Below are positions 18,425 through 26,746 of a stretch of 64,000 nucleotides of DNA, in pieces. The notes beneath the pieces are model-generated. The model ran no database searches, was not told where the DNA came from, and worked only from the letters and a program-made list of their open reading frames with translations. Position 1 is the first letter of the stretch; every line of letters starts with the position of its first letter. Source of the DNA: Hyphomicrobium sp. (GTDB taxonomy: Bacteria; Pseudomonadota; Alphaproteobacteria; Rhizobiales; Hyphomicrobiaceae); NCBI GenBank assembly GCA_003987725.1, contig RXJH01000001.1, positions 62,001 to 126,000 on the forward strand, given 5' to 3'. A program made the position numbers and the translations under genes.

Positions 18425-18703
18425 TTATCGCCAGCGGCCGTAGCGCCAGGGCTGAAAGGTATGCTTGACGGCGCGGATATCGGGCACCGGGTCGACGCCA
18501 TGCGTGCCGCCCGGCCCGCAGCGGACGAAGCGGGAGAAGGTCAGCCAGAACCCTTTCCACGCGCCGTTCAACTCGATCGCCTGAAGCGCGTATTCGGAAC
18601 AGGTGGGCCAATGGCGGCACTGCCCACCGGCTATGCCTTTGAAGGTGTAGCGGTAAACGTAGACGGGTGCCTTCAGCAGCCTTTTGGCGATTACGGACGT
18701 CAT
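18425..18703 (-). CDS. yidD: Membrane protein insertion efficiency factor YidD
   Basis: A 92-residue protein of the YidD family, a small amphipathic inner-membrane-associated factor that assists YidC-dependent insertion. The family core is clear: CRHWPTCSEYALQAIELNGAWKGFWLTFSRFVRCGPGGTHGVDPVP, with the three conserved cysteines. It lies upstream of thrS on the same strand with a 111-bp gap. Elsewhere yidD often sits beside rnpA and yidC; in Rhizobiales its position near thrS is common (recalled). Confidence 0.95.
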   Translation of the reverse strand: MTSVIAKRLLKAPVYVYRYTFKGIAGGQCRHWPTCSEYALQAIELNGAWKGFWLTFSRFVRCGPGGTHGVDPVPDIRAVKHTFQPWRYGRWR

Positions 18704-18760
18704 AAGCCGACCAGAGCGCAGGTCTCCGCGCCGCGCAAGAGCCCGGCGCGGGCTTGCAGA

Positions 18761-19408
18761 TTAGGGCGCTGGCGTCGTCGGAGCTGCCGGAGGTGTTTCG
18801 GTCCCTGCGGGAGCCTGCGGTGCCGGCGTCTGCGCAGCCGACTTCGCCGCGTCGAGGTCCTTCTGGAGCGCACCCAACTGGGACTTCAGTCCATCGGCTT
18901 CGCCGCGCAGTGCCGCCGATGCCGCTTCGGCCTCGGCCTTCGCCTTGTTGGCGAGATCGAGATCTGCCTTGATCTTGTTCGTCACGTCGCTTGCGGCGGA
19001 CAGCTGAGCCTTCGCATCCTCAGTCGCCGCAGCGAGCTTGGCTTTCAGATCGTCGTTGTCCTTGCCAAGGGCGGCCACCTTGTTGTCGAGTTCGGACACT
19101 TTGGCCATGGCCGTCGATACGTCGGCCTTGCCCTCCTCGACCTGCCGCAAGGCATCGGTCTCAGCGGCCTTCAGCCGATCGATCTCGTCCTGAGACGACT
19201 TTCTCACTTGGGCGGCGTCGTCGACAGCCTTGCGAAGCGACGCAACCTCACCCTGCAGGGCCGAGAGTTCGCCCTCGGCCGACGTCTTACCGTGCCATCC
19301 GTAGACCGCGAGGAGCGCTAGAATCGCGATCACGCCCCATTTGATCGCGCTGGTCGATGAGGTCGCACTATCTGCGCGCGCGCCGCTCTCGTTGTCCTGC
19401 GCTGACAT
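18761..19408 (-). CDS. Membrane-anchored coiled-coil protein
   Basis: A 215-residue protein with a short polar N terminus, one transmembrane segment at about residues 23-38 (IKWGVIAILALLAVYGW) and a long predicted coiled coil to about residue 190 (heptads rich in Leu, Ala, Lys, Glu). A Pro/Ala/Thr tail follows. Topology would place the coiled coil in the periplasm. No enzymatic motif is present and low-complexity composition prevents family assignment. It lies between yidD and the IscU-like gene on the same strand. Confidence 0.65.
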   Translation of the reverse strand: MSAQDNESGARADSATSSTSAIKWGVIAILALLAVYGWHGKTSAEGELSALQGEVASLRKAVDDAAQVRKSSQDEIDRLKAAETDALRQVEEGKADVSTAMAKVSELDNKVAALGKDNDDLKAKLAAATEDAKAQLSAASDVTNKIKADLDLANKAKAEAEAASAALRGEADGLKSQLGALQKDLDAAKSAAQTPAPQAPAGTETPPAAPTTPAP

Positions 19409-19697
19409 CTGAAAACTCCGTTTTCCTAAAAAGGTGCGGTTTTTGCGGGTATATGCGACGCCGCTTCGCCGAACCTAATCTCTTTCCATGACTCGTGTCT
19501 GGCATACCCAACGGACGGACCGACTTCCACTCCCATTTGCCGGACAGAACGGCCGGTAGAAAACGGCAAGCGTGAGGCTGTTGTTTGTCGATGTGTCCTG
19601 CGGGTGAGGCTTCGGACATACAGCACGCCAACCCTGTGCTCGTCGATTGGTTGAACGGACAGGCGACGCACTTAGTCGCAAAATAATGCGATAAAGG

Positions 19698-20159
19698 TTA
19701 TCGCACGGCCTGCACATCGGCAGCGGTTTGCGCTGCGGCATCTTCCAGGGCCTTTTCGACCGCATCGAACACGAGAAGCGTCGATGCCTGGCGCGCTTTG
19801 TAATTCCTAACCGGCTCAAGGACAGCGAGATCCGCCCAGCGCCCGGTGGGGGGCGGTCCGCCCTCCTTCAGCATGGCGCGCATCGCATGGCCGACACGGC
19901 GAAGCTCATCCGGCGTCGAACCCACGATCTCGCGCGCCATGACCGATGCCGCTGCCTGACCTAAAAGACAGGCCTTGACCGATTGCCCGAAGTCACTGAC
20001 GCGGCCATCATGAAGCTTGAGATCGACCGTGATGGTCGACCCGCACAGTTTCGAATGGCCTGTCGCTGTCCCGTCGGGGTTGGCCAATCTGCCGATCCGG
20101 GAGATTGCTCCCGCCAGCTCGAGAATGCGCGTGTTGTAGATCTCATCGAGATTGGCCAT
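19698..20159 (-). CDS. IscU/SufU-like iron-sulfur assembly scaffold homologue
   Basis: A 153-residue protein of the NifU-N/IscU/SufU fold. Two of the three cluster-ligand cysteines of classical scaffolds are present (C39 in SKLCGS and C64 in KACLLGQA). In place of the third, the region YKARQASTLLVFDAV has Ala/Ser, a variation I recall in many rhizobial homologues. A true scaffold role is therefore uncertain; sulfur or zinc handling is possible. In related genomes this gene stands next to folE and hisI. hisI is the next, divergent gene; folE is not present. Confidence 0.85.
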   Translation of the reverse strand: MANLDEIYNTRILELAGAISRIGRLANPDGTATGHSKLCGSTITVDLKLHDGRVSDFGQSVKACLLGQAAASVMAREIVGSTPDELRRVGHAMRAMLKEGGPPPTGRWADLAVLEPVRNYKARQASTLLVFDAVEKALEDAAAQTAADVQAVR

Positions 20160-20358
20160 AGCTCTCTTTGGGTCTTGCGGTCATTTTGGGTCGCGAGGAC
20201 GGGCAGGTCATTGACCCCTCGTCGAAATATATCAGTCACCGTATATAAGGCCGGCCTGCACCGAATGCGAGATCCGCCGGTGTTTCATACCCGGAGCGAT
20301 AGTCCCGAATGAGCCCTTCCAAACGCCCCATTTCGCCATTCCGGGCCGGAGCGTCATC

Positions 20359-20799
20359 ATGACGAGCACAATCCAGAAAGCGCCTCTAGCCAGTGGCGAG
20401 ACGGAGGAGACGACGCGTTCGTTCCGGCCTGCATTTGGCCCGGACGGCCTCATCCCGGCTATCATCACCGATAGAGCTTCGGGTGATGTGCTCATGTTCG
20501 CCTACATGAACGAAGAGGCCCTGAGGGAAACGATCGCCAGTGGTCTGGCCCACTTCTGGAGCCGGTCGCGCGCCAAGCTATGGAAAAAGGGCGACGAAAG
20601 CGGAAACCTGCTCAAGGTCATCCAACTGCGGACGGACTGCGACCAGGATGTCCTCTGGGTCGTAGCCGAGGTTCAAGGCGACGGCGTCGCCTGCCACACC
20701 GGGGAACGTTCCTGCTTCTACCGCCAAGTTGTGCAACCCACCGGCGGCGCACCGGTGTTGGAATTTTCACCGCTGCCGGGGCCGAAGAAGCCAGCCTGA
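20359..20799 (+). CDS. hisI: Phosphoribosyl-AMP cyclohydrolase
   Basis: Zinc metalloenzyme that opens the adenine ring of phosphoribosyl-AMP, the third step of histidine synthesis. The 146-residue monofunctional HisI has the characteristic [23 protein letters not shown] segment, [20 protein letters not shown] and the metal-site block [15 protein letters not shown] ... [12 protein letters not shown]. The HisE pyrophosphohydrolase domain fused in enterobacteria is absent, as is usual in alphaproteobacteria. The ATG at 20359 follows GGAG. It diverges from the IscU-like gene over 199 bp. Confidence 0.96.
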   Translation: MTSTIQKAPLASGETEETTRSFRPAFGPDGLIPAIITDRASGDVLMFAYMNEEALRETIASGLAHFWSRSRAKLWKKGDESGNLLKVIQLRTDCDQDVLWVVAEVQGDGVACHTGERSCFYRQVVQPTGGAPVLEFSPLPGPKKPA

Positions 20800-20961
20800 C
20801 CTTTGCTCTCGGGCAAACCGGCGCTTTCGCCAGTTGCTCTGCGTCTCCCGTTCACACCTTGATTACCTATTGGTAGCGCGGCCTTAATGTCGCAGCGCTA
20901 GCATAAGGGTCGCGGGTACGGCTCGGTTGATAGCCGCGGTCCGCTGGCAAGGAGTGCCATC

Positions 20962-21984
20962 ATGAATGGTGGGGCGGGTGTGAGAATTGGATTGGCGCTG
21001 GGCGGCGGGGCGGCTCGCGGATGGGCACATATCGGTGTCCTCAGAGCTTTGCAGCGCGCCGGTATTAAACCTGACATTATCGCCGGCACCTCGATCGGCG
21101 CCGTTGTCGGCGGGTGCTATGCCGCCGACCATCTCGACAACCTCGAGCGCTGGGCGCGGGAACTCACGCCGAAACGCATCTTCGGCTACCTCGATCTGAA
21201 TTTCGCCGGAACCGGCCTGATCAGCGGCCAGCGCTTGTGCGAGCGGCTCGAACAGCATCTCGGCGATCGCAACATCGAAGAACTCGGAACGCGCTTCACG
21301 GCGGTTGCGACGGAAATCGGAACCGGCCACGAGCATTGGCTTTCACGCGGCCGGTTGGTCGACGCCGTCCGCGCCTCTTATGCACTGCCGGGTGTTTTCA
21401 AACCCGTGAAGGTGCATGGCCGCTGGCTTTTCGACGGCGCGCTCGTCAATCCCATTCCGGTTTCGGTCTGCCGTGCTCTCGGGGCCCGGTACGTCATCGC
21501 GGTCAACTTGAATTTCGATATCCTCGGCCGGGGAAGCGTTATCTCGACGCCGGAAGCGCTGTTCGCGGAAGGCGAAGAGGCCTTGCACACGCACGAAGAC
21601 GAACCGCAGGGCAAGCGCGGCGTGCGCGCGCTGCTGCAACGTCAGATCCTCGGGAAAGGTGATGGCGCGCCCGGCATCTCAACGGTGATGGTCGATGCAC
21701 TCAACATCGTGCAGGATCGCATTGCCCGTTCGCGCCTTGCCGGTGACCCGCCGGACGCGATGATCTCGCCGCGCCTTCAGGATGTCGGCCTCTTTGATTT
21801 TCATCGCGCGGAAGAAGCCATCGAGCGTGGTGTCCAGGCCGTGGAGCGTCAGCTCGACGATATGGTCCGTGAGATTGAAACGTGCGTTCCAACTCGCGAT
21901 GCTCGACGCGCGCAAAGTCAGACCGACCGCGCGCGCCTCTCAGCGCCTGCTCCGCTCGACAGTATTCAACCCGTCGCCAAGTAA
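20962..21984 (+). CDS. Patatin-like phospholipase, RssA family
   Basis: A 340-residue predicted serine lipase/acyl hydrolase of the bacterial patatin family (RssA-like). The oxyanion-hole stretch GGGAARGWAHIGVL stands at residues 14-27, the nucleophile elbow GTSIG near residue 44, and the catalytic aspartate in FDGALVNP near residue 152. There is no signal peptide. The C terminus is polar and divergent. Its last 19 bp overlap, tail to tail, the CBS-domain gene on the other strand. Substrate unknown. Confidence 0.92.
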   Translation: MNGGAGVRIGLALGGGAARGWAHIGVLRALQRAGIKPDIIAGTSIGAVVGGCYAADHLDNLERWARELTPKRIFGYLDLNFAGTGLISGQRLCERLEQHLGDRNIEELGTRFTAVATEIGTGHEHWLSRGRLVDAVRASYALPGVFKPVKVHGRWLFDGALVNPIPVSVCRALGARYVIAVNLNFDILGRGSVISTPEALFAEGEEALHTHEDEPQGKRGVRALLQRQILGKGDGAPGISTVMVDALNIVQDRIARSRLAGDPPDAMISPRLQDVGLFDFHRAEEAIERGVQAVERQLDDMVREIETCVPTRDARRAQSQTDRARLSAPAPLDSIQPVAK

Positions 21985-22397
21985 CCGCGCATTGCGGTCA
22001 CCTCGAGTTCGACTTCGGCGGTGTGATGCTTGACGACGTCACCGATCGAAACGATGCCGACAAGCGTGCCGTCCTCGACAACGGGAATATGACGGAAGCG
22101 CCCGTTCGTCATCGTCTCCATAATTTCGTCGAGCGTGTTCTCGCGCGTGCAGGAGACGACATCGCGAGTCATTCCGTCCCGCGCCAGCATCGCGAGCGCC
22201 GGCGCACCGTGCTCGGCGATCAAGCGAATGATGTCTCGCTCCGAAATGATGCCGACAACTTTATCGCTGTCGCCGAGAATGAGGATGGCGCCGATCTTGC
22301 GGCTCGCAAGCCGCAAGGCAATTTCCTGGATTGAGTCGTCCGGACGCGCGGTCATGACACCACGGCCTTTCGACTTGAGTATTTGTCCAATAATCAC
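21966..22397 (-). CDS. CBS-domain protein
   Basis: A small protein with a pair of CBS domains (a Bateman module), which typically bind adenine nucleotides. CBS1 spans GVMTARPDDSIQEIALRLASRKIGAILIL ... GIISERDIIRLIAEHG and CBS2 spans MTRDVVSCTRENTLDEIMETMTNGRFRHIPVV ... GIVSIGDVVKHH. I chose the GTG at 22397 because GGAGG stands 8 nt before it; a GTG at 22412 is also in frame. It has no fused effector domain. The 3' ends of this gene and the patatin gene overlap. Confidence 0.9.
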   Translation of the reverse strand: MIIGQILKSKGRGVMTARPDDSIQEIALRLASRKIGAILILGDSDKVVGIISERDIIRLIAEHGAPALAMLARDGMTRDVVSCTRENTLDEIMETMTNGRFRHIPVVEDGTLVGIVSIGDVVKHHTAEVELEVTAMRGYLATG

Positions 22398-22586
22398 TGG
22401 TTCAGCCTCCACTAGGGACGTCGTGCCGAACCGAAGGCAAGGCGATGCGCTTGCGCATGACCTACAGGCTTCGCAAGCTTGCCCGGTCTTCTGCCGGCAT
22501 AACGCTGCGTTTTCTTACCCTAATTGTACCCGCTCTTACGGCGAGCTGAGGAAAGGCTGAGGCAATTTCGCAGGGAATGCAAGACT

Positions 22587-23312
22587 TCAATCCAATTCCG
22601 GTGAAGCGGGCGGTTCATTTTGCGCTGCACCTTCGAATGCGCCAAGAGCGCATAAACCAAACAGGTATCCACCGACGTGCGCTTCCCAAGCGATATCGCC
22701 GGTTTCACCGAATTTTCCGAAGCCGATGATCGCCAGCAAATTGATGGCGATAAACGCCACCGACGCAAGCACAATGCGTCTGTCTCGCAGAGCCGCTTTC
22801 AACGTCGTCAGCGGTATTGCCGACGGGCGTTCACGAAGCAGATAGCCCTCGCCTCTATCGATCGCGGTGAACAGAAATCGCATGACGGCGCCCATCATCG
22901 CGGAGATGGCGCCGGAAGCACCGATAACCGGCGCCACCAGTCCGGGATTGATGACGAGAAACAAAAGCGCGCCGCTTATTCCGCCAGCGATCGAAAACGT
23001 CAAAAAGCGAAAGCTACCGAGGCGCGCGCAAAGGACGGTTCCGAACGCGAGCAGCCAAGCGGAGTTGAAAATCAGGTGCGTGAGGTCGGCGTGAACGAGC
23101 ATGTGCGTTACGAACGACGTAACCGCCGACACGTCGCCGCCCGGCAACTCGTTCGCCAGGCCCGAATAGCGTGCTGGAATAAACGCGAGAGCCAACACCC
23201 ACCAGTTGGCGTCATCCGGCGCCAGGAACGACAGGGCGGCGTGCACCGCGATCAAAACCCCAAGCGTCGCGAGCACCGCGCCTGGGACGTTAAAGATAGG
23301 TTCTCGGTTCAC
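22587..23312 (-). CDS. Rhomboid-family intramembrane serine protease
   Basis: A polytopic membrane protein of about 241 residues with six membrane segments. The rhomboid catalytic dyad is present: serine in VIGASGAISAMMG (TM4) and histidine in WEAHVGGYLFG (TM6), with a supporting HADLTHLIFNSAWLL in TM2. I chose the GTG at 23312 because GGGACG precedes it and VNREPIFNVPG resembles the start of homologues as I recall them. The frame is open further upstream to 23435. The substrate is unknown. Confidence 0.88.
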   Translation of the reverse strand: MNREPIFNVPGAVLATLGVLIAVHAALSFLAPDDANWWVLALAFIPARYSGLANELPGGDVSAVTSFVTHMLVHADLTHLIFNSAWLLAFGTVLCARLGSFRFLTFSIAGGISGALLFLVINPGLVAPVIGASGAISAMMGAVMRFLFTAIDRGEGYLLRERPSAIPLTTLKAALRDRRIVLASVAFIAINLLAIIGFGKFGETGDIAWEAHVGGYLFGLCALGAFEGAAQNEPPASPELD

Positions 23313-23429
23313 TCGGGGCGTCCCACTTTGATGCGATGCGGCATCCTCCTGCCGGACGGCCGTTGTTAGCCTTTCACTCGCCACGCGGCAACACGCCAGG
23401 AAGCCTGACCTCGGCCGAATGCGCCCAGC

Positions 23430-23445
23430 TGGCACGAAGGATGCT
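23430..23445 (+). promoter_or_regulatory. Possible sigma-54 -24/-12 promoter upstream of the PAS gene
   Basis: TGGCACGAAGGATGCT matches the sigma-54 consensus TGGCACG-N4-TTGC at all but one fixed position (A for the first T of the -12 element), with the GG and GC correctly spaced. It ends 30 bp upstream of the PAS_5 ATG. Chance occurrence remains possible. Confidence 0.3.
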
Positions 23446-23474
23446 CCCTAGGGGATGTCGGGGCCGCCATTCAA

Positions 23475-24185
23475 ATGTCGTGCGCCGAAATGGTACGGAG
23501 CGGCTTTCCGCGTCCGGCCAAGTTGAAATTGTTGCCGGATGCCGTTCGCATGAAAGAAGCCGTAAGCCAGTTGCTATTTACCTATTGGAACGATCTCAGA
23601 GGAAACCGTCCGGCGCCGAGGCGCTTCGAAATCGAACCTTCGGCCATCGCCCAACAACTGCCGGACACTTTCATTCTGGAACGCGTCGATTACGCGACCA
23701 TGCGGTTCCGGCTCGCCGGCACGCGCATCTCGGAAGCATTCGGCATGGAGCTCCGCGGGAAAAATCTGCTCGGCCTCTTCAACGAGGAAGATTCCGGCAT
23801 ATTGCAGCGTGAGATTTCGCAGATCACATCGCAGGCTGCTGTCGGCGTCTTCGAGATTTCCGCGAACGATGGGGAAGGTCGCACGGCGTCGTTCGAAGTC
23901 ACGATCTTGCCGTTGATCCACACGCGCGATGTCGTCGAACGCTATCTCGGCTCAGTCGCTCCGATCAACCGTCCGCAATGGCTCGGCCTCGTGCCGCTAC
24001 CGCATCGCTCGCTCGTCCGCCACAAGCTCATCTGGCCCGACGGCGCGGCACGAAGCGAGGTCGAAGATCTGGACCGGCAGGCTCCATTCTATCCGACGGT
24101 GCGCGAGGCAAGGATTGTGCGATCGGCCCGGCGGCAATTCCGCGTCTACGAGGGTGGCCTCAGTCGTCCCAACACCGATCGCTAA
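23475..24185 (+). CDS. PAS_5-family PAS domain protein
   Basis: A 236-residue cytoplasmic protein built around one PAS_5-type domain, common in Rhizobiales as a stand-alone sensor-like protein. Core segments are LLFTYWNDLRGNRPAPRRFEIEPSAI, LPDTFILERVDYATMRFRLAGTRISEAFGMELRGKNLLGLF and EVTILPLIHTRDVVERYLGSVAPI. No output domain (kinase, GGDEF, HTH) is attached. Several in-frame ATGs exist (23475, 23490, 23550) and none has a strong ribosome site, so the start is uncertain. A sigma-54-like motif lies upstream at 23430-23445. A double-PilZ gene follows. Confidence 0.8.
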   Translation: MSCAEMVRSGFPRPAKLKLLPDAVRMKEAVSQLLFTYWNDLRGNRPAPRRFEIEPSAIAQQLPDTFILERVDYATMRFRLAGTRISEAFGMELRGKNLLGLFNEEDSGILQREISQITSQAAVGVFEISANDGEGRTASFEVTILPLIHTRDVVERYLGSVAPINRPQWLGLVPLPHRSLVRHKLIWPDGAARSEVEDLDRQAPFYPTVREARIVRSARRQFRVYEGGLSRPNTDR

Positions 24186-24344
24186 TCCTCCCGTCCGACA
24201 TATCCTTACCGGGCACATGACGATTATGGTGCGCCGGTTAGAACTTCATTAAGGAGGTCGTCGGCATAGTCCTTCTGGGCAGCGTTCAAGGGTTGACGTC
24301 GCTGAAGCCCAGGAAACCCACCCCGTTATTTCCAAGGGTAGGCT

Positions 24345-24974
24345 ATGGCCGTGCATTCGAGCATTCTCCGGGAAGTTTTGCAGCAGGCCGATGCCCTGAA
24401 GGCGGGCGACCTGCGCAAGCATCGCCGGCTGCCGCTCCGGCTTTCCGGCCGTTTCATGCGCGCAGACCGCAGCGAATACACCTGCCAGCTGAGAGACATC
24501 TCGGTCGGCGGCGCGGCAATCATAACGCCCAACGCGCCCGAAATCGGTGAGCGCGTCGTCGTTTATCTAGAACATCTCGGCGGTCTCGAAGGCACGGTTT
24601 CGCGGCTTACGCCCGACGGCTTCGCATTTGCTTTTAAAGTCACAGAGCACAAACGCGAAAAACTCGCGGCGCAAATCATGTGGCTCATCAATAGGGATGA
24701 TTTCCCGGAGGAGACAGGCCGGCTTCACGAGCGCGTCGGAACTCGCGGACGGAGGACGACGTTGAGGGTCGAGGAAGGCGTCATTATCGACGTTGAATTG
24801 CTCGATGTTTCGGCATCTGGCGCTTCTATCGGCACTCCGGCACGGCCGCCGATCGGAAGCCTCGTGATCGCCGGAAGGACGCGAGCTATCGTTCGGCGTC
24901 ATCACGGACATGGCATTGGTTTACAATTTCTTTCGCTGCTTTCGCCTGAGGCGTTGCGCGAAAGATTTCCATAA
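24345..24974 (+). CDS. Double PilZ-domain protein, probable c-di-GMP receptor
   Basis: A 209-residue soluble protein with two PilZ domains. The first has the RxxxR motif at residues 24-28 (RKHRR) and DxSxxG at 51-56 (DISVGG), the full c-di-GMP-binding signature. The second has an arginine-rich stretch (RGRR, near 134) and DVSASG at 154-159. The start follows AAGGGTAGG. The protein lies between a PAS_5 protein and a LapG-type cysteine peptidase on the same strand, a neighbourhood suggesting surface or biofilm control by c-di-GMP. The link is inferred. Confidence 0.88.
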   Translation: MAVHSSILREVLQQADALKAGDLRKHRRLPLRLSGRFMRADRSEYTCQLRDISVGGAAIITPNAPEIGERVVVYLEHLGGLEGTVSRLTPDGFAFAFKVTEHKREKLAAQIMWLINRDDFPEETGRLHERVGTRGRRTTLRVEEGVIIDVELLDVSASGASIGTPARPPIGSLVIAGRTRAIVRRHHGHGIGLQFLSLLSPEALRERFP

Positions 24975-25133
24975 TCGTTACGCGTTGGTTGTGTGATGCC
25001 TCAAATCGCTCGCCGAGTTGCCAAAATCATAAAGTTCAATTTGGATGTAACTTTGATGCGAATGCCGCGGCGGGCATTCATGCTAAAAGCAGCTGTCTCG
25101 CGTAATGTATCGTACCGTGTTCGAGGGCGTTTC

Positions 25134-25814
25134 ATGAAGTACGGTAGCGTAGCCATTTCTTTGGCAGTCGGTTTGTGTGCGGCAGCAATGCCGGCGGTAG
25201 CGCAGCAGGTAGCGGTCATCAGTCCCGCGACGCGAGCTCCCGAATTCATGCGGGTTTACGGCAGTTCGCAGCCACCCTACGGCTTTGTGGCATTCTGCGA
25301 TCGCATGCCTCAAGAATGCATCGTTACATCGCCGGACGACGCGCGGTATCAGGCGACACCTCAGAGCTTGAGTGAGCTCGACGAGGTCAACCGCGGCGTC
25401 AATCACGAAATCGAGCCCGCGACGGACATGGAAGTGTACGGCGTGGTCGAATATTGGACGCTGCCGAAGACGCGCGGCGATTGCGAAGATTATGCGCTCC
25501 TCAAACGGCATCGCCTGATCGCGCGCGGCTGGCCGTCGAGCGTGCTGTTGATGACGGTCGTTCGCGACGAAAAAAATGAAGGGCACGCCGTGCTCACGGC
25601 TCGGACGACGCAAGGCGATTTCATTCTCGACAACAAAGTCGATGTCGTTCGCCTCTGGAACCAGACGCCCTATCACTACGTCATGCGGCAGTCGTACATG
25701 GATCCGAAGGTTTGGGTCTCGCTCGATCCGAACGACGCGACGACGCCTGCGGCTCTGTCGGGCGTTCAATCGGTCACTCCGGGCATCCTCGAGTCGAGCC
25801 GAGATCTGCCCTAA
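25134..25814 (+). CDS. Transglutaminase-like cysteine peptidase (BTLCP/LapG family)
   Basis: A 226-residue periplasmic protein with a signal peptide (VAISLAVGLCAAAMPAVAQQ) and a bacterial transglutaminase-like cysteine proteinase domain. The catalytic triad is visible as C117 in RGDCEDYALLK, H151 in EGHAVL and D166 in ILDNK. LapG, the best-known member, cleaves a surface adhesin under c-di-GMP control through LapD. The ATG at 25134 follows GAGGG and begins the signal peptide; the frame opens earlier at 24993 but reads as noncoding there. No adhesin or LapD gene is present in the window. Confidence 0.88.
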   Translation: MKYGSVAISLAVGLCAAAMPAVAQQVAVISPATRAPEFMRVYGSSQPPYGFVAFCDRMPQECIVTSPDDARYQATPQSLSELDEVNRGVNHEIEPATDMEVYGVVEYWTLPKTRGDCEDYALLKRHRLIARGWPSSVLLMTVVRDEKNEGHAVLTARTTQGDFILDNKVDVVRLWNQTPYHYVMRQSYMDPKVWVSLDPNDATTPAALSGVQSVTPGILESSRDLP

Positions 25815-25891
25815 GACGCTTTCGCTTTTTCAGGAAACTTGGCAGGCCGGACCCCCTCCGATCCCCCCGATCAAATCCGGACCTGTTCGCG

Positions 25892-25927
25892 GGCCGCGCG
25901 TTTCCCCAGACGCCGGCCTGCTTTTTT
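25892..25927 (+). terminator. Intrinsic terminator after the cysteine peptidase gene
   Basis: GGCCGCGCGT and ACGCCGGCC (25892-25901 and 25910-25918) pair with one bulged C around an 8-nt loop. TGCTTTTTT follows, with the T-run at 25922-25927. It lies about 80 bp after the peptidase stop and before the convergent carbonic anhydrase gene. Confidence 0.75.
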
Positions 25928-25966
25928 ATGCGCGTCTTTGTGCGCGCCAAGATCTAAGACTGGGGC

Positions 25967-26497
25967 CTACGACTGAGGTGTCAGTCCGGTAGCGAATTGC
26001 TTCCACTTGTCGACGTAGCGCTTCGCGCCACGGCCGAAGCGCTGGACTTCCTCGTCGCTCAGCTGACGGACGACTTTGCCCGGCGATCCCAGCACCATCG
26101 AACGGGGCGGGATTATTTTGCCTTCGGGTATCAGCGCGTTGGCCCCGATGACACATTCCTCGCCGATCTCAGCACCATTCAGAATGATGCTGCCGATGCC
26201 GACGAGGCTGCCGCGGCCGATCGTGCAGCCGTGCAGCATCGCCATGTGGCCGATCGTGCAATCCTCACCGATTGCGAGCGGGAAGCCGGGATCGGTGTGC
26301 AAAACGCAGCCGTCCTGGACATTGGATCGCGCGCCGATGGTGATCAACTCATTGTCGCCGCGCAGCACCGCTCCGAACCAGACGCTCGAATCCTCCTCGA
26401 GCTTCACCTTGCCGAGAACGACGGCGTTCGGCGCAACCCAGAAAAGGCCGTTCGGGGGTGTGATCACCCCCACACCATTCAAGTTGTAGAGAGTCAT
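25967..26497 (-). CDS. Gamma-carbonic anhydrase family protein
   Basis: A 176-residue left-handed beta-helix protein of the gamma-class carbonic anhydrase family (YrdA/PaaY-like). The hexapeptide repeats run from about residue 25 to 135, and the three metal-binding histidines are visible in GCVLHTD and IGHMAMLHGC. A C-terminal helix (VQRFGRGAKRYVDKWKQF) follows. Members hydrate CO2 or act as thioesterases; the sequence does not decide. It is in a row with DUF3126 and cysE genes on the minus strand. Confidence 0.9.
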   Translation of the reverse strand: MTLYNLNGVGVITPPNGLFWVAPNAVVLGKVKLEEDSSVWFGAVLRGDNELITIGARSNVQDGCVLHTDPGFPLAIGEDCTIGHMAMLHGCTIGRGSLVGIGSIILNGAEIGEECVIGANALIPEGKIIPPRSMVLGSPGKVVRQLSDEEVQRFGRGAKRYVDKWKQFATGLTPQS

Positions 26498-26509
26498 CCC
26501 GATTGCGCT

Positions 26510-26725
26510 CTAGACGCCTTCCAGATCCATGTCGAGGATCGCCATCTGGAATTGATAGGACGTCTCGCCCTCCTCAACTTCGCGATAGAGCGTCGCCACG
26601 AATTCGCCATTGATGAAGACTTCGGCCATGTCGTCTTTCTTTGGCTGAGCTTTGACCTCGAGATTGGAGGCACCGAACGTCTTACGGAGGTAAGACTGCA
26701 GACGCGCCAGCTCTTCTTTCTTCAA
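26510..26725 (-). CDS. DUF3126 family protein
   Basis: A 71-residue protein of a small conserved alphaproteobacterial family (DUF3126). The sequence is typical: MKKEELARLQSYLRKTFG, a strand-rich EVKAQPKKDDMAEVFINGEF, and an acidic end YQFQMAILDMDLE. There is no signal peptide or membrane segment. It is tightly spaced (12 bp) from the gamma-carbonic anhydrase gene and 21 bp from cysE, so all three are likely one transcript. Function unknown. Confidence 0.88.
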   Translation of the reverse strand: MKKEELARLQSYLRKTFGASNLEVKAQPKKDDMAEVFINGEFVATLYREVEEGETSYQFQMAILDMDLEGV

Positions 26726-26746
26726 TTTCTTTCTCCTAGACGAATT

